A DNA stretch of 64,000 nucleotides, from assembly GCA_022414725.1 (NCBI GenBank), contig CM039464.1, forward strand, positions 14,564,973-14,628,972. Reading direction: 5' to 3'. Below, piece by piece: positions 9,948 to 21,099 of this stretch. Within the stretch, counting starts at the first letter, position 1. Every line of letters starts with the position of its first letter. This stretch comes from Microglena sp. YARC (lineage: Eukaryota > Chlorophyta > Chlorophyceae > Chlamydomonadales > Chlamydomonadaceae). Made by a program: the position numbers and the translations under genes. The notes under the pieces are model-generated. The model did not search any database. It was not told the origin of the DNA and saw nothing but the letters and a program-made list of their open reading frames with translations.

Positions 9948-9967
9948 TCAAGCAGAAGCCTGCTTGA
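9948..9967. terminator. Hairpin TCAAGCAG-AAGC-CTGCTTGA
   Basis: Fifth copy of the hairpin found at 4937, 5073, 5209 and 6879, here with the preceding box CACTAGGGTTG and the following TACACACG. The remainder of the 135 bp unit is largely gone. A role as transcript 3'-end hairpin (as known for mimivirus) is inference. Confidence 0.4.
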
Positions 9968-9969
9968 TA

Positions 9970-10720
9970 CACACGACTTTAATTTAATTCTGCGATTTTT
10001 ATCGACTTTTTAGGGGGAAACTAACCTTTTATTTTCAAAATAGGAGACCTGAGCATCTTCCTCATCCGGTGATACCAGGAGGCAAAGTAGTACCATTCCC
10101 TATTAATCCAATTATCATGTACAACTCCATGACGCAATGGATCAACCCCATGCCTGCCTTCCAATCCCTCCCTTCACCAGAGCGGAATGGCCACTTGGTT
10201 GAATGACGATATTGCACCAAGTCGATATCGTGATCACAGCATTGCGCTCCTCTCTGTTGAAGTCTGTCATGCAATGCGTGTGAAGGACTTGCAGGGCAAT
10301 CTGAAGCACCGATTTCTCCGTTGACTTGATGACCCACCTGGGTGCAATCACAATCACAAGCGTTGTGTGTTATACTAATGATGTTGTCTAGGTTGTTCAA
10401 ATGGCTATAGAGACAACAAAGCAAATCATACCTGTTGTTGTTTCGCAGCAGGGCTACGGCAGCTTCAACAGCCGCATGCGCACCCGCACTGCCTCATCAG
10501 CTCGCTCAGCAGTTTGGACAAACCGTGCAGCCAATGCAGCATTCTTGTGTGGCCCTCCGTCAGCGATGATTCTGCCTAGCTGAGCTGGTGATGTATTAGT
10601 GAAGTCCATGCTTATTATCTGTGTGCATGAAAAAATGAAAGCAGTTTCTGACAAACAAGATACTGTGTACACATTATAGGGCTTTAAGTAATACCGCGAT
10701 CTCTACAATCCACTAGGGTA
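9970..10720. other. No gene recognised
   Basis: Short minus-strand frames at 10142-10357 and 10454-10672 look helical, but no family could be assigned and they are broken by stops. They could be two pieces of one decayed viral gene. Confidence 0.3.
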
Positions 10721-10722
10721 TG

Positions 10723-10742
10723 TCAAGCAGAAGCCTGCTTGA
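10723..10742. terminator. Hairpin TCAAGCAG-AAGC-CTGCTTGA
   Basis: Sixth copy, identical in stem and loop to 9948-9967, again behind CACTAGGG and before TACACACGGCTT. It lies 80 bp upstream of the module at 10803. Confidence 0.4.
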
Positions 10743-10802
10743 TACACACGGCTTCTTTTGAGTATCCGGGACCACAGTGAAATGCGGTTGGTAAGACTCA
10801 AT

Positions 10803-10890
10803 GCGGCTTTAATCGACGACAAGTGTTTCGTGTGCGGCTTTCGAAAAACGAGTGTAAACCACGCAAAATCCATACAGATTACAGCCATAC
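10803..10890 (+). repeat. Second full copy of the ~90 bp GTGTAAAC module
   Basis: Plus-strand copy of 8853-8942: GCGGCTTTAATCGACGACAA, AAAAACGAGTGTAAACCACG, CAAAATCCATACAGATTACA. Nearly all differences fall between the conserved blocks. Confidence 0.7.
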
Positions 10891-11096
10891 AAAACTCGAA
10901 TATCTCTCTGTCGAACTGCGACTCATTCAATGCGCGCTAACAAACCAGAATTCGCCCCCGTACAGACAGTTTTAGGATAGATCCAAATTAGATTTGTGTT
11001 AGATGTACATCGGATTTGTGTTAGATACGTGTCGGTATCACACCGTGCGCGACACCCGATGCGGTGAGATGACATATTAGAAATTCAGGCCAAAAT

Positions 11097-11340
11097 ACAC
11101 GGTGTGATGGAACGGTGCGATAAACGTCCCGGACAAAAACACGGGGTGATAAACACGAGAAACTGGGCCCAGATAGCTAGATAGAATTAATCAAAATATA
11201 AACCAAAAATATGGGTTCTATGGATAAAAATAGAATTACATTAATCCGCGGATTATCTAGCTATCTGGGCCCAGTTTCTCGTGTTTATCGACCCGTATTT
11301 TTGTCCGGGACGTTTATCGCACCGTTCCATCACACCGTGT
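11097..11340. mobile_element. Fold-back / MITE-like element with ~87 bp inverted repeats
   Basis: The left arm 11097-11184 (ACACGGTGTGATGGAACGGT ... CTGGGCCCAGATAGCTAGAT) and right arm 11254-11340 are reverse complements with only a few mismatches, separated by ~69 bp. The arms could form one long hairpin. No clear target duplication was found outside the arms. A non-autonomous DNA transposon is likely. It marks the boundary between the viral island and the LINE. Confidence 0.75.
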
Positions 11341-11429
11341 ACTCCGAGTCCGGATCGGGGATCTCTCTGTCTACACCTCTCTCCCTCTCTCCCAAAGAAA
11401 TAACGTGATCACATATTCAGGGAGGCCAC

Positions 11430-14400
11430 GTGATGCATTTTGCGAAGATGGGGAACTTACGCGAGGCCTTCTCTGACTGGCTCTCCCATGGTAGTCAAAG
11501 TGCACCCCCCCTTGGGGAGAATGAGGCATTCATCCAATGGTGGCCCAATTTCAAATTTCAAGTCACCAAACAAGCAGCAAACTTCAAACCGGATGGCTGC
11601 GGCTACAAAACGTCGCTCTTGCTCTGACACAGTTTCAAGCGGCACAAGCAACGTTGACCCGGATCGGTTCAGGCAAGTTTGAGGCAGGGCTCCGCCTCTG
11701 CCTACCTCAGGTGGTCAGCTACAAACAAAACCTCATCACTGCCCGTCGGGGTGCTGCCACTTGCCACGGCTGGGGCAGCAAGACGGGAGTGGCTTACATA
11801 GCCGTGAACGGCCTTGCCCTTTGCTCACCCAGCTTGAACGTCCGCCCCTTGCGTCTAGCTAGTGCCCGCTCTCAGAGCTCCGAGTGGAGGGCTGGTTACT
11901 GTCGCGATGCATCCCAGCCGTGGTGGTGCTTATTGGGCCTCTGTATCTTCGCCCCCCCCCCCCCCCCCCTATCCGCTCTGCCAACCTGTTGCGCAAGAGG
12001 ATGTGCTCGCTGCTCACGCTGGCCAAGCTTCCAGTCCTTAACCCCCGACAGTGGCCGACTCAGTGGCTCTCTGGTCGGTGGCGATGTATGAGTGCCGCAA
12101 AGCCCTCAAACAGTCACCCACCTGGCAAGTCACCTGGCCCGGAATGGGATCTGTAGAGTTGTACCGCACTTTTGCAGACATCTTTACCCGTTGCTCTGTC
12201 GGTTGTTCACAGCCATGGGACAAGGGAGACCCTTCCCCATATTTCTTGGAGGGGCTACTCATCACTTCTCCGTAAAGGCGGGGATCATCTGAACCCTGGC
12301 AATTACAGACCTATCACTCTTTTTGAATTCTGATTACAAACTGTTGGCTAAGGTCTTGGCCAACCGGCTTGGGCCAGTCCTTCCCCAAATCATATCATCA
12401 GGACCAATCAGCCTTCCTCCCCGAAGGCAGATTGGTCATTCTATTCTGTTTCTTCAGCTATTACCGGAATTGTTCAAAGCTCAAGAAAAATCTGGAGTGC
12501 TTGCTTTCCTGGATTTTCGTAGAGCTTATGACACTGTGGATCGCTCTTTCCTTTTTCAGTGCCTGGAGACCGCAGGACTAGGTGGTGGTTTCCTCACCTG
12601 GGTACGCCTCCTCCTTTCCTCCACCGACACTCGAGCTATGGTTAATGGCTTTCGTTCTAGAGCGTTTGAGTTCCTATCAGGTGTCCGACAAGGCGACCCG
12701 CTTTCCCCACTCCTCTACCTCTTTCCCATGCAAGCCCTCCAGCACTGGTTACTGCACCAGAATATCGGGCTAGACATAAAACCTGGCATCCGATGTACGG
12801 GATGTAAGTATGCGGATGATACTTTTGTCTTGTTGCGCTCCCTTGATCCAGCCCACGTTCAGGATCTCCTGACGTGTATGTCTGTTTTTGGTGCGGCTTC
12901 TGGTCTCCATCTCAACCACCACAAGAGCCAGCTACTCCCCATTGGGGTGCCGGTAATAGGTCCTCTTCCATACCAGGTTCTTGGTGTCCCAGTTGTAGAG
13001 TCGGCCACTACCCTTGGTATCACTTTTGCCAATGGACACCAAACTACCTGCCCCCCTATGACCACCCAATGGTTGGACAAACTCGATCATGTGCAGCAGT
13101 GCTACTCACGCCTTGCCAAACTGCCTCTATCTATATTTGGTCGTGGCCTCTCCTCCTCGGCCTATGGCATTAGCAAGTTGCTCTACCATGCCGAGTTTGA
13201 AGGCATCCCTTTAGACGTGGTAGAACAACTGTCATGCCTCACCACTAAGCTGGAGGACCGGGGTCTGGCCCCAGAATCCACGGCCCTAAAACTTCCAGGT
13301 GTTCCATCTGCTCTCCTTCCTGGCTCCCCGAAGCTGGGCGGGTTTGGATGTATTCCTTGGCAACACCACATCACCAGTCGCCATGCAGTTTGGGGTACGC
13401 CTCTTCCGTGGCCTTGCGAGGGGTATCCATGACCGGTCCCCGCCCTGGCTCATTGTAGCCCATGAGCTTCTCCTCACGCTCATGCCCCCTCATATGGCCT
13501 CTCAACCCCCAGCGTTAGGATTTCTCCATGCTTGTAGGGACACAACCCGCTTCCAAACCTCAGCCTGTGGCCAAGGCCTCCCCCATGGTCCTCTCCGCCG
13601 CATGGCGCTTGGAATAGCCGCCCTCTCCACTGCTGCTGGGCCATTGCGGGATGTCTCACATTGCCCACTAGAACTGGGTCCTTGGTGTCTTGCATCACCG
13701 CTGTGGGGTAACCCCCTTTTGCCAGCTTCACCCCCACCGCCCCAAGATGCTACTCATAATGCCCCTTTGAGTGGTATCCCAGGCACTTTTCTAGATGATG
13801 TGTTCTATCCTTTGATGCAAATTCCTTCCCTAGTTTGTGTCTCGGATGCCGTCCGCATCTCAGCCTCCCTCTGCCGCCCTTAGGGTGTGCTCCCGACTTG
13901 CATGGACTGGTGATGTTCGGCGGAATTTCTTGCCCGCCGCCACGTTTGGCAGCATGAAGTTACCCGCACAGGACTCATGCACATGCCTCTTACCATGTCC
14001 ACGTTTGTAGAGGACCCCCTCCATGTGCAGGGGCTGCTGAGCTCTTTGCTTGATAGCATCCCCCAAAATTGGCGGTCACCTCCTCCTCCTCCCCCCTCAC
14101 CCCTCCTCCTCATCCCTCAACCTGACACATGCCCAGCCTGATATCCGGCCGCTATCAGTGGGCAGTTGCCTTCTCCTCCAGCCCCCCCATGTACCCCTCT
14201 TGCACCTCCTCAGCCACGGCTAGGATGGGTCCTCCCCCGCTCGCCCGCCACCCCCCCCACTCCACAGGGTTCCCTGTCACTCTCTAACCAAACTCAAGGT
14301 TAAGCATGGCACCGCCTTGCAGAGTGTAGCAACAAAGGGCCTCCAATATGAGGCACGGGCTACGTACGTGAGCCTTGCCTTGGGTCCACCTTACTGCCCA

Positions 14401-17400
14401 CGGTATCTTTCTGCCTGGACACGGGCGTTTGCTAGACTGCTTCCTTCACTCTGGTCCCTTCCTTGGAAAACAGCCAAAAGGACATTTTGTGGCGCCTTAT
14501 GGCCGATGGCGTTCCAGGGGCCTCCTCCCGGTACAGTTCCGCTGCCTGTGTTGCCCTGATGTGCCTTCTGACTGCGACCCCCGCCTCCACTGCTTTTGGA
14601 CGTGCCCCGTTGCTTTAGCGTCCGTGAGGCTCTCCAGGTTCCCTTGGCCACCCTTTCTGCCTGCCCCATCCAGAGAGCTAGCCTCTGGGTGTGCAACCCC
14701 CGCCCCTCCTCAGCCATGGATACCGGATGTGTGGGGAATTGTTTGCCTTGCGGCCCTGTCAGCTATGGATCATGGCCGCCGGCAATTGTGGAGGTTGGCC
14801 TCCTCTGTCCGTGGTGAGGCCACTTCCGGCCCTCGCCAGGCCACTCTGTATGAGTTATGGGGCCTTCCACCTCCTCAGGTGCCAGCTGTTCGCCCCCTCT
14901 CAGAGCGGGCTGGTATCAGCTTGGATAACACTCCGGAGAGTGGACTTTGTGTGTGCAGCACGCCAATCTATAAATGCGGAGACGAGAATAACGTTACAAG
15001 CACAGGCGGACGCCAAAGGACACCAGCGGTGGGAGAGGCGGATGCCTGTAACCTAACTAGAACCTAAGCCAGGAATCTTAAGCCGGGAGCCGGCAAGACA
15101 GCACGTGTCAGTAGAACCGGTGACGCAGCCCACAGGAAGCTGTCACAGTACTGTCAGGACCGATAGTTCTAAGGGAGTACACAAGGAGTCACCAAGACAT
15201 AAAACAAGTGAGAGCTCCGTTATTCATGCTGATACTCCACCTATGACGCAGGTGACATACAATACTAGTACTCCACCTATGGCACTGGGGACATAGAACC
15301 ATAAACAGATAAAAAATCATTAAGGAACGGCGGAAAAAACAGGAAACCAGAAGAAAGCCTTGTCTAAAATAAAAGGATGAGAAAGGATGAACAAAAAACC
15401 ACTGTAGTACTCCGAAAATGTAGCAGCAAAAAACTTGGGTCATACCGAGCTGAGCTGAGACCAAAATGGAAATGTAACCATCCATGGTGAGCGCAAAAAT
15501 ACTATTCATCCAGAATAGTAGGCACCAAACCAGAAAATCACAGGGAGGCCAAACAGAAATCAATCCCAATACCAAAGGAAGGGGAACAACGGTGACTGAA
15601 AGAACCGAGAACTTAACCTAAAGAGAAGACTGAAAAAACGTATATCAAAGTTGGGGAACAACGGTATAGAAAACCCGATCCGGGAATAGGAACCTAACGC
15701 CAATCAATGATAACCAAAGAGACAGATTGAAATATCGTGTGAGAGCAGCACACGAGAGAATCAAATCCTAAAGGACGCAGACAAGAGGACGCAAAAGTCC
15801 ATTATGGAAAAATAAAGTCGATGGAAAAATCCACTACCTTAAAAACTATTCTTAGCATAGAATTCATGACTAGGTTGGGATGAAAAAACCATGATGAACT
15901 GGTTTCTTACTCAAAGATGGAAGTAAGAAGATTTATGAAAGTTAATGATCATAAATCCCCAGTTACGGCACTAACGAAAACATACTAGGAGGTGGGTATC
16001 GCACCGCAAAGAACTCATGCACTTAAGACACACCAAGCGCCTAACCACAAGCAAACCAAACTTGCAGTAACCGAAAAAACCCAAAGGATGCGAAGTTAAA
16101 ATTGTCAAGAAACTCGTAACCAACAAAGGAAACACAGTTCAATGAACAATAGAAGGGTAGATGTACAACCATAGTACATAAAACCTATTGTCCACTTGAA
16201 AAATAGTAAACGCATAAAAAGGACTTCAAAGAATTTACTGCAAAGGATGGACTGAAAGGGCGCTTGTAATACACACGGAAAACAAGAAAGAGGTGAGAGG
16301 CGGTACATCTGCAAGTACAACTGCAAGATTACCCAGCCCACCAATTCACAGTAAAATCCGAAGGGAAACAACTACTACACTCCACAAAAATTTATAATCA
16401 CTGGAGGGGCTGGTGATCTAAAAACAGTGTGGAGTAAAAAGAAATAGCTAATCTATGATGAGCTCCACCGATTGAACCATCTGCCTATGGAACTAAGAGA
16501 CAGAAACCATCAAGACGCTATAACGGTGGTCTGAATAAATCACCACCTTCCACCAAAACCAAGAAAGCCAGCTGAAAGGAAGCTGCCTAAACAAAGCGTC
16601 GTAACGCTCCACCAATCTAGACTACCCTATAAGTCAGTCTAGGAGGTGCTGAGGAATAGGCACTCACACATAGGGCCATGTTAACCTACGTATGAGAACC
16701 AGCAGCACCTAAAACAATGAATCCTGGGTTGACTGTAACACCCCAGCCATACGCAGTATCAAGCTAGACCAGTGTTCAAGATCATCACTTACCCATTCGG
16801 CAACGGCTACATCATCACATGGGCTTGACCCGAATAATCCACCAGGGATGACAGGAGGCGTCGGAATTATCGACACCCGCGAGCCATCCGAGGTGGTCAG
16901 AGGTTGGCGACTATTAGTCAATGGACCTGATCCAGGTACCACTATGATCGAAGGCTGTCTAAATCCTAAAGCTTCACCGCTAAAACGTGGCACAGAGGAG
17001 GGCCTGGCGACCCCCTGAGATTCGGCTAAGATTATAGTTGGATATCCAACTCCCACCCGCCCTAAAACTTCACACACAATACAGCAAGATCAGGCCCTGG
17101 TCTAGAATGCAACAATGATACATCCCAGCCAGGCCAGCCAACAACAAATTGGGGGTGTTAAAGGGCGTAGGGAATTACCGGTAAACACATAACATATCAC
17201 CGTTTGATGACAGGAGGGATGCAAGCGGGCACGGGGACCCATACTAATGGAGAGCCCAGAAAGACAGTTTAGAACTGAACTGGAGATAGAGAGTACATCA
17301 CTACTCACTACTAACTGGCGCAACATTGGAAACCCAAATATAATAACCCTTACTCACCAGGGAATACCCAACCAGTCTACCAAATAATGTCTTTTTAACT

Positions 17401-19405
17401 AGCTTGTTGCGTATCCCAATACTAAGATTACATAGCAAGGGCAACCAAACAAACGCAACAACGACACATCAGGTGCAACCCCAAAGAAAAGCTCCGAAGG
17501 AGTCTTGTCTCCCTAGATGAACACGCGATTGCGAATATAACACACTAGCACCATGCTGAGCAGTGTCATCATCAACAACTCATGCATGCCCCAACTAATC
17601 GAGATCAACCATGCCTCTTTACCAATTAACTAAAAATTCCTAAGCCCTATCAGAACTCAAACACTTGAACCCAAACTCACGTAGCTAAGGCATACACCTA
17701 AGGGGGGAAACCAGGGGCACGGGAAGACAAAGTAGTAACCTCAGTCGAACAACGGAACGCACCCAGGGGTCACAAGGAGCCTAAGAGAGAAAGTGTCCAC
17801 CAAGATATCATGCCAAATATGCCTGGGATCACAGAAGGTGGGGAAGCGTTAGGTCGAAGTCGAGATTTGAGGTATGGGAAAAAGGAGACGAGAATGACAG
17901 TGCAGCAAGTCGCACCTGGTGCAGAAAATCGCACCAATGGCAGAAAATCGCAAATCGCAAGTGCAGAATTCGAACATTTATCGCTAGGATGCGAAGAGCA
18001 GAGCCGAGGCATGTAAAGGTCCTAATATCCCGCCGTCGATGATCAGTCAATCCAAGTCCCCCCCTCTATCGCTCGACTCACCGGTTGGGGGGTAGAGGGA
18101 GCAGCACCCGTAGTGGTGCTGACCATACCCCCTGCTTCCTACCACCTCCAGAATCTCCAGGTCCAGACGCGTAGGTCGTCCTCCTCTGGCGAATCCTACG
18201 GCAGTGCCGGCGATCCGCCAGTTTGATCGAAAAAATTCTCCAGAAGGTAGCACAGAGCCACTAGAGCGCAAGCTCATGCCAGTAGCCGACCGTCGGCTGG
18301 GCAGAGCAAAGGGGGCAAAGACGACGTAGACATCAGCAGGGAGCTTGGTCGGCTTGGCAACCTCCGGTATGCAGGCAGAGCCTCAAACACGGAGAAAGGT
18401 TAGCGACGTCAAGGACGCGAGCAGACGAAGACGGGGTATCTCCACCGATGTCCAGGCTAGTCGCCGACTTGAGTCTGCACGTCACAGTCATCTACGACAG
18501 ACGGGAGGAGGCGACAGACGGCAGGGGAGGAAAAGGAAGAGAAGATGGAGGAATGACCGGGGGGGGTTACTTCCACGATGGCGGAAGGACTCTCATGACC
18601 GCTAGCAGAGGCAGCTGGTGCACAAACGTCTAGCCAATCATCAAGAGGAGCCGTTCCTCCGTTGGAAGGATTGGTCGCAGTCATCGCTGAGAATGATACT
18701 GCGCATCCCGCGCGTCCAGGAAAGACCATCCATGTCATGGAGTTTCTCAAAATGGCGGGAGGTCCTCGCGGAAGTTGCATCGTAAAGCAGTGGTAGTAAA
18801 TGAAGGACCGTATAACCTATCAGCTTGGATAACACTCCGGAGAGTGGACTTTGTGTGTGCAGCACGCCAATCTATAAATGCGGAGACGAGAATAACGTTA
18901 CAAGCACAGGCGGACGCCAAAGGACACCAGCGGTGGGAGAGGCGGATGCCTGTAACCTAACTAGAACCTAAGCCAGGAATCTTAAGCCGGGAGCCGGCAA
19001 GACAGCACGTGTCAGTAGAACCGGTGACGCAGCCCACAGGAAGCTGTCACAGTACTGTCAGGACCGATAGTTCTAAGGGAGTACACAAGGAGTCACCAAG
19101 ACATAAAACAAGTGAGAGCACCGCTATTCATGCTGATAGCTGGAGCACTTGCTGTGGCTGATTTCTGGGCTCGCATTGCTGATTTTGTCGCTACAGAAGA
19201 TCCCCCTCCTGAGTGGGAGGACACGGTGGGAGATGATCACCCCTTCATCAGCCATGGTGGGTCCCGTGTTAACATGGGAGTTCCCAACCCTCCACATATG
19301 TCAGTGGCGGATCCTCCGATGGCCCAGGACCATCCCCCCGACCATTTGCTTCTCTCCCAGAATGAGCTTCTTCCCCTGATCCTCCCTGACAGCCTGGATG
19401 ACTAG
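11430..19405 (+). pseudogene. LINE ORF2: reverse transcriptase and C-terminal zinc-knuckle region, broken
   Basis: The pieces lie in several frames. 11430-11620 has the linker (FIQWWPNFKFQVTKQAANF), ~12150 the start of the RT (VELYRTFADIF), and ~12285 GNYRPITL. 12323-13432 is a 369-residue RT block with FLDFRRAYDTVDR (~62-74), GVRQGDPLSPL (~120-130) and catalytic YADD (163-166). The thumb region continues out of frame at 13299-13883. 14375-14910 carries a zf-RVT-like stretch (FRCLCCPDV ... LHCFWTCPVA) and HGRRQLWRLAS. ORF2 is cut at codon SERAG by the Copia element and resumes at 19139 as ALAVADFWARIADF, ending at the stop at 19405. At least four frameshifts are visible. It would normally prime reverse transcription at nicked DNA; this copy is dead. 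Confidence 0.85.
14914..19138 (-). mobile_element. Copia-type LTR element 1 (non-autonomous), nested in the LINE
   Basis: LTRs of 321 bp lie at 14914-15234 and 18818-19138 and differ at only about two positions, so the insertion is recent. Ends are TATCAGC...GCTGATA rather than TG...CA. The 5-bp target duplication GCTGG is at 14909-14913 and 19139-19143. The element runs leftward: next to the right LTR is GGTTATACGGTCC (primer-binding position) and next to the left LTR a polypurine tract, CATAGGTGGAG on the minus strand, as in element 3. A gag-like remnant (FEKLHDMDGLSWTRGMR) lies at ~18641-18800. No protease, integrase or RT is recognisable in the 3.6 kb interior, so it depends on other elements. 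Copy 2 is at 42632-46770. Confidence 0.9.
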
Positions 19406-20094
19406 CTTGGATTTGTTCTTGTCCCTTTGTAGCAACCGTCTTGTTTCTTGCGGTGTAGGTGATGGGGGGTAGCTTCTGTTTTCACTTCTCGAGTCTCCGT
19501 TTGACTCTTGACCTGTTTGGCTGCTCTCCTGTGCCCTCTCTCCGTCCTTAAGCTTGATGGTTTCTTGACAGATAGGCTTTGGAATCTCTTAGCTTTCCCC
19601 CGCTGGTCTTGGTCTTTCGCTTTTCCTCACGCTTTTTATCGTGTTAGTAGTTCTGCTTAGGTTGTTAAGTATCCTTTCTTAGCTGTGCTTTTCCTTGTGG
19701 CGTTTTGGCTGACGGCTTGGCCTTGTGTTTGCCTTTAGATAGGGAGTGTTAAGGCCGCCTTTTTAGAGCTCTATGCCTCTCTCCTTATTTGTTTGGTGAT
19801 TTTCCTGTGCCTTTTGTCCTTCACGTCTTCTTGTAGAATCTCGCTTTTTATGCCTCGGCAACTCTCAGCCCTTCTACTACATACACTTAATTCGCTAGTT
19901 TCTCTATGCCTTGGTAGTTCGCATTGCTTGTTGTCAAGCCTTTTATTTGCTCTTTCGTACGCTTTTTTGGAGGTCACCTCCTGGACCAGGTTCTGAGGGG
20001 TATGTTACCCAAAACCCCATTGTTATAAAACTGTCCAGCTGCCTCGGCGCTGTTCAGTCTCGGCATTGATTTTTGCTGAGTATGTAACTATATC

Positions 20095-21099
20095 CTCTCT
20101 AAAAAAATGAGCCTATGGAACAAACAAGTAATAACTCCATAGCTGCAGTAAATGTAATTGTTTGTAGTCGGTACAAATCAGAAGTGTAATATTTCAATGG
20201 CTAGATACGGTATACAGTATGCCCGTTTACTTAGTCAATACGGTGAAAATATGTGCACTTGATGAACTCTGGACTGTCGTGTGCATGTGTGTTGATACAT
20301 TCCAGGGGTAGCCCAAAAGGCTAAAGGGACCCAACCATGATGTAAAAAGGGGCTAAACAGAGAAGCACTGTTGAACTGAACTTCAAACAATCGAATGGTC
20401 AACGGGGGCCCTGGGCCAGTGCTACAGTGATAATATATAAAACGCCGGGCGCCAAATCAATAAATCATTGAGTGAATGAGTGTTCCTTATTATGAACCCC
20501 TCCTGGTAATCTGGAATTCATCTCGAATACCGGTGCTTGGTTGTAGATTGGATTGTTACATGTTTTTCTGCGAACTCTGGGCTGCTCAGTGCTCATCGTC
20601 TTCCAATGTCAAGCCGAAAGCTGTCCCTGAAAAAGAAAAAGAAAAGACTATAATAAGATTGGATAAGGTCACGAGGGATGAGGGGTGGCTTGATTTGAAT
20701 TGAATTGAATAGGGCAGGCTGGGAGGGCTGGGAGCGCCAGCCTGGCAACGTGGGCGCCCAACGCCGTAAATTGCCAGGCTCCTTTGATCCGGAAGGGTTG
20801 GAATGGGTGGAATATCGGCACCAGGGCACCCGACGGTGGTGGATATTGGCACCACAGCACCGAGAGGGTGTGGAATATCAGCACCAGGGCACCCACAGCG
20901 GGCACCCAGCACCCTGGCAGGGCATCCGAGGGCACCCGATTGACCACGTACTGTCTTCCCTGCTGTCTTCGTTACAAGCCCCGGCCCCTGGTGCCGATGA
21001 TTGTAGTGCCAGGGTGTAGTCCAAAACCCGCCTCTATCTAACCGTTCGCGGACTGAACAATCTTGCTCTTCTCACCTCCTCCTTACTCTACGCTACAAA
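20095..21099. other. Spacer and promoter region of the ATPD gene
   Basis: No gene is seen from 20095 to 20700. 20790-20930 has two to three short repeats of GAATATCGGCACCAGGGCAC type. The last ~150 bp are pyrimidine-rich (CTCACCTCCTCCTTACTC) before the ATG and probably contain the transcription start; no TATA box was identified. Confidence 0.45.

Larger units (their letters stand above)
11400..20090 (+). mobile_element. 5'-truncated L1-like LINE, interrupted by a Copia element
   Basis: The element begins inside its ORF2 (no endonuclease domain seen) and runs to about 20 kb. ORF2 ends at 19405, followed by ~680 bp of T-rich 3' untranslated sequence. Without the inserted 4.2 kb LTR element it is about 4.4 kb. 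The exact 3' end is uncertain: sequence at 20057-20093 recurs in the viral island at ~5333-5368. Confidence 0.7.

Noticed and set aside
10142..10672. Possible histone-fold-like fragments on the minus strand (e.g. RNAVITISTW)
   Set aside because: Resemblance to the end of a histone fold is weak, frames are broken and no conserved histone motif is intact; noted only as unassigned.
15189..16371. Hydrophobic minus-strand frames repeated in both Copia elements 1 and 2
   Set aside because: They recur because the elements are copies; composition comes from AT-rich non-coding interior and part of one runs into the LTR.
18045..18290. Separate gene in Copia element 1 interior
   Set aside because: Matches the same position in element 2 with different frameshifts, so it is decayed element sequence.
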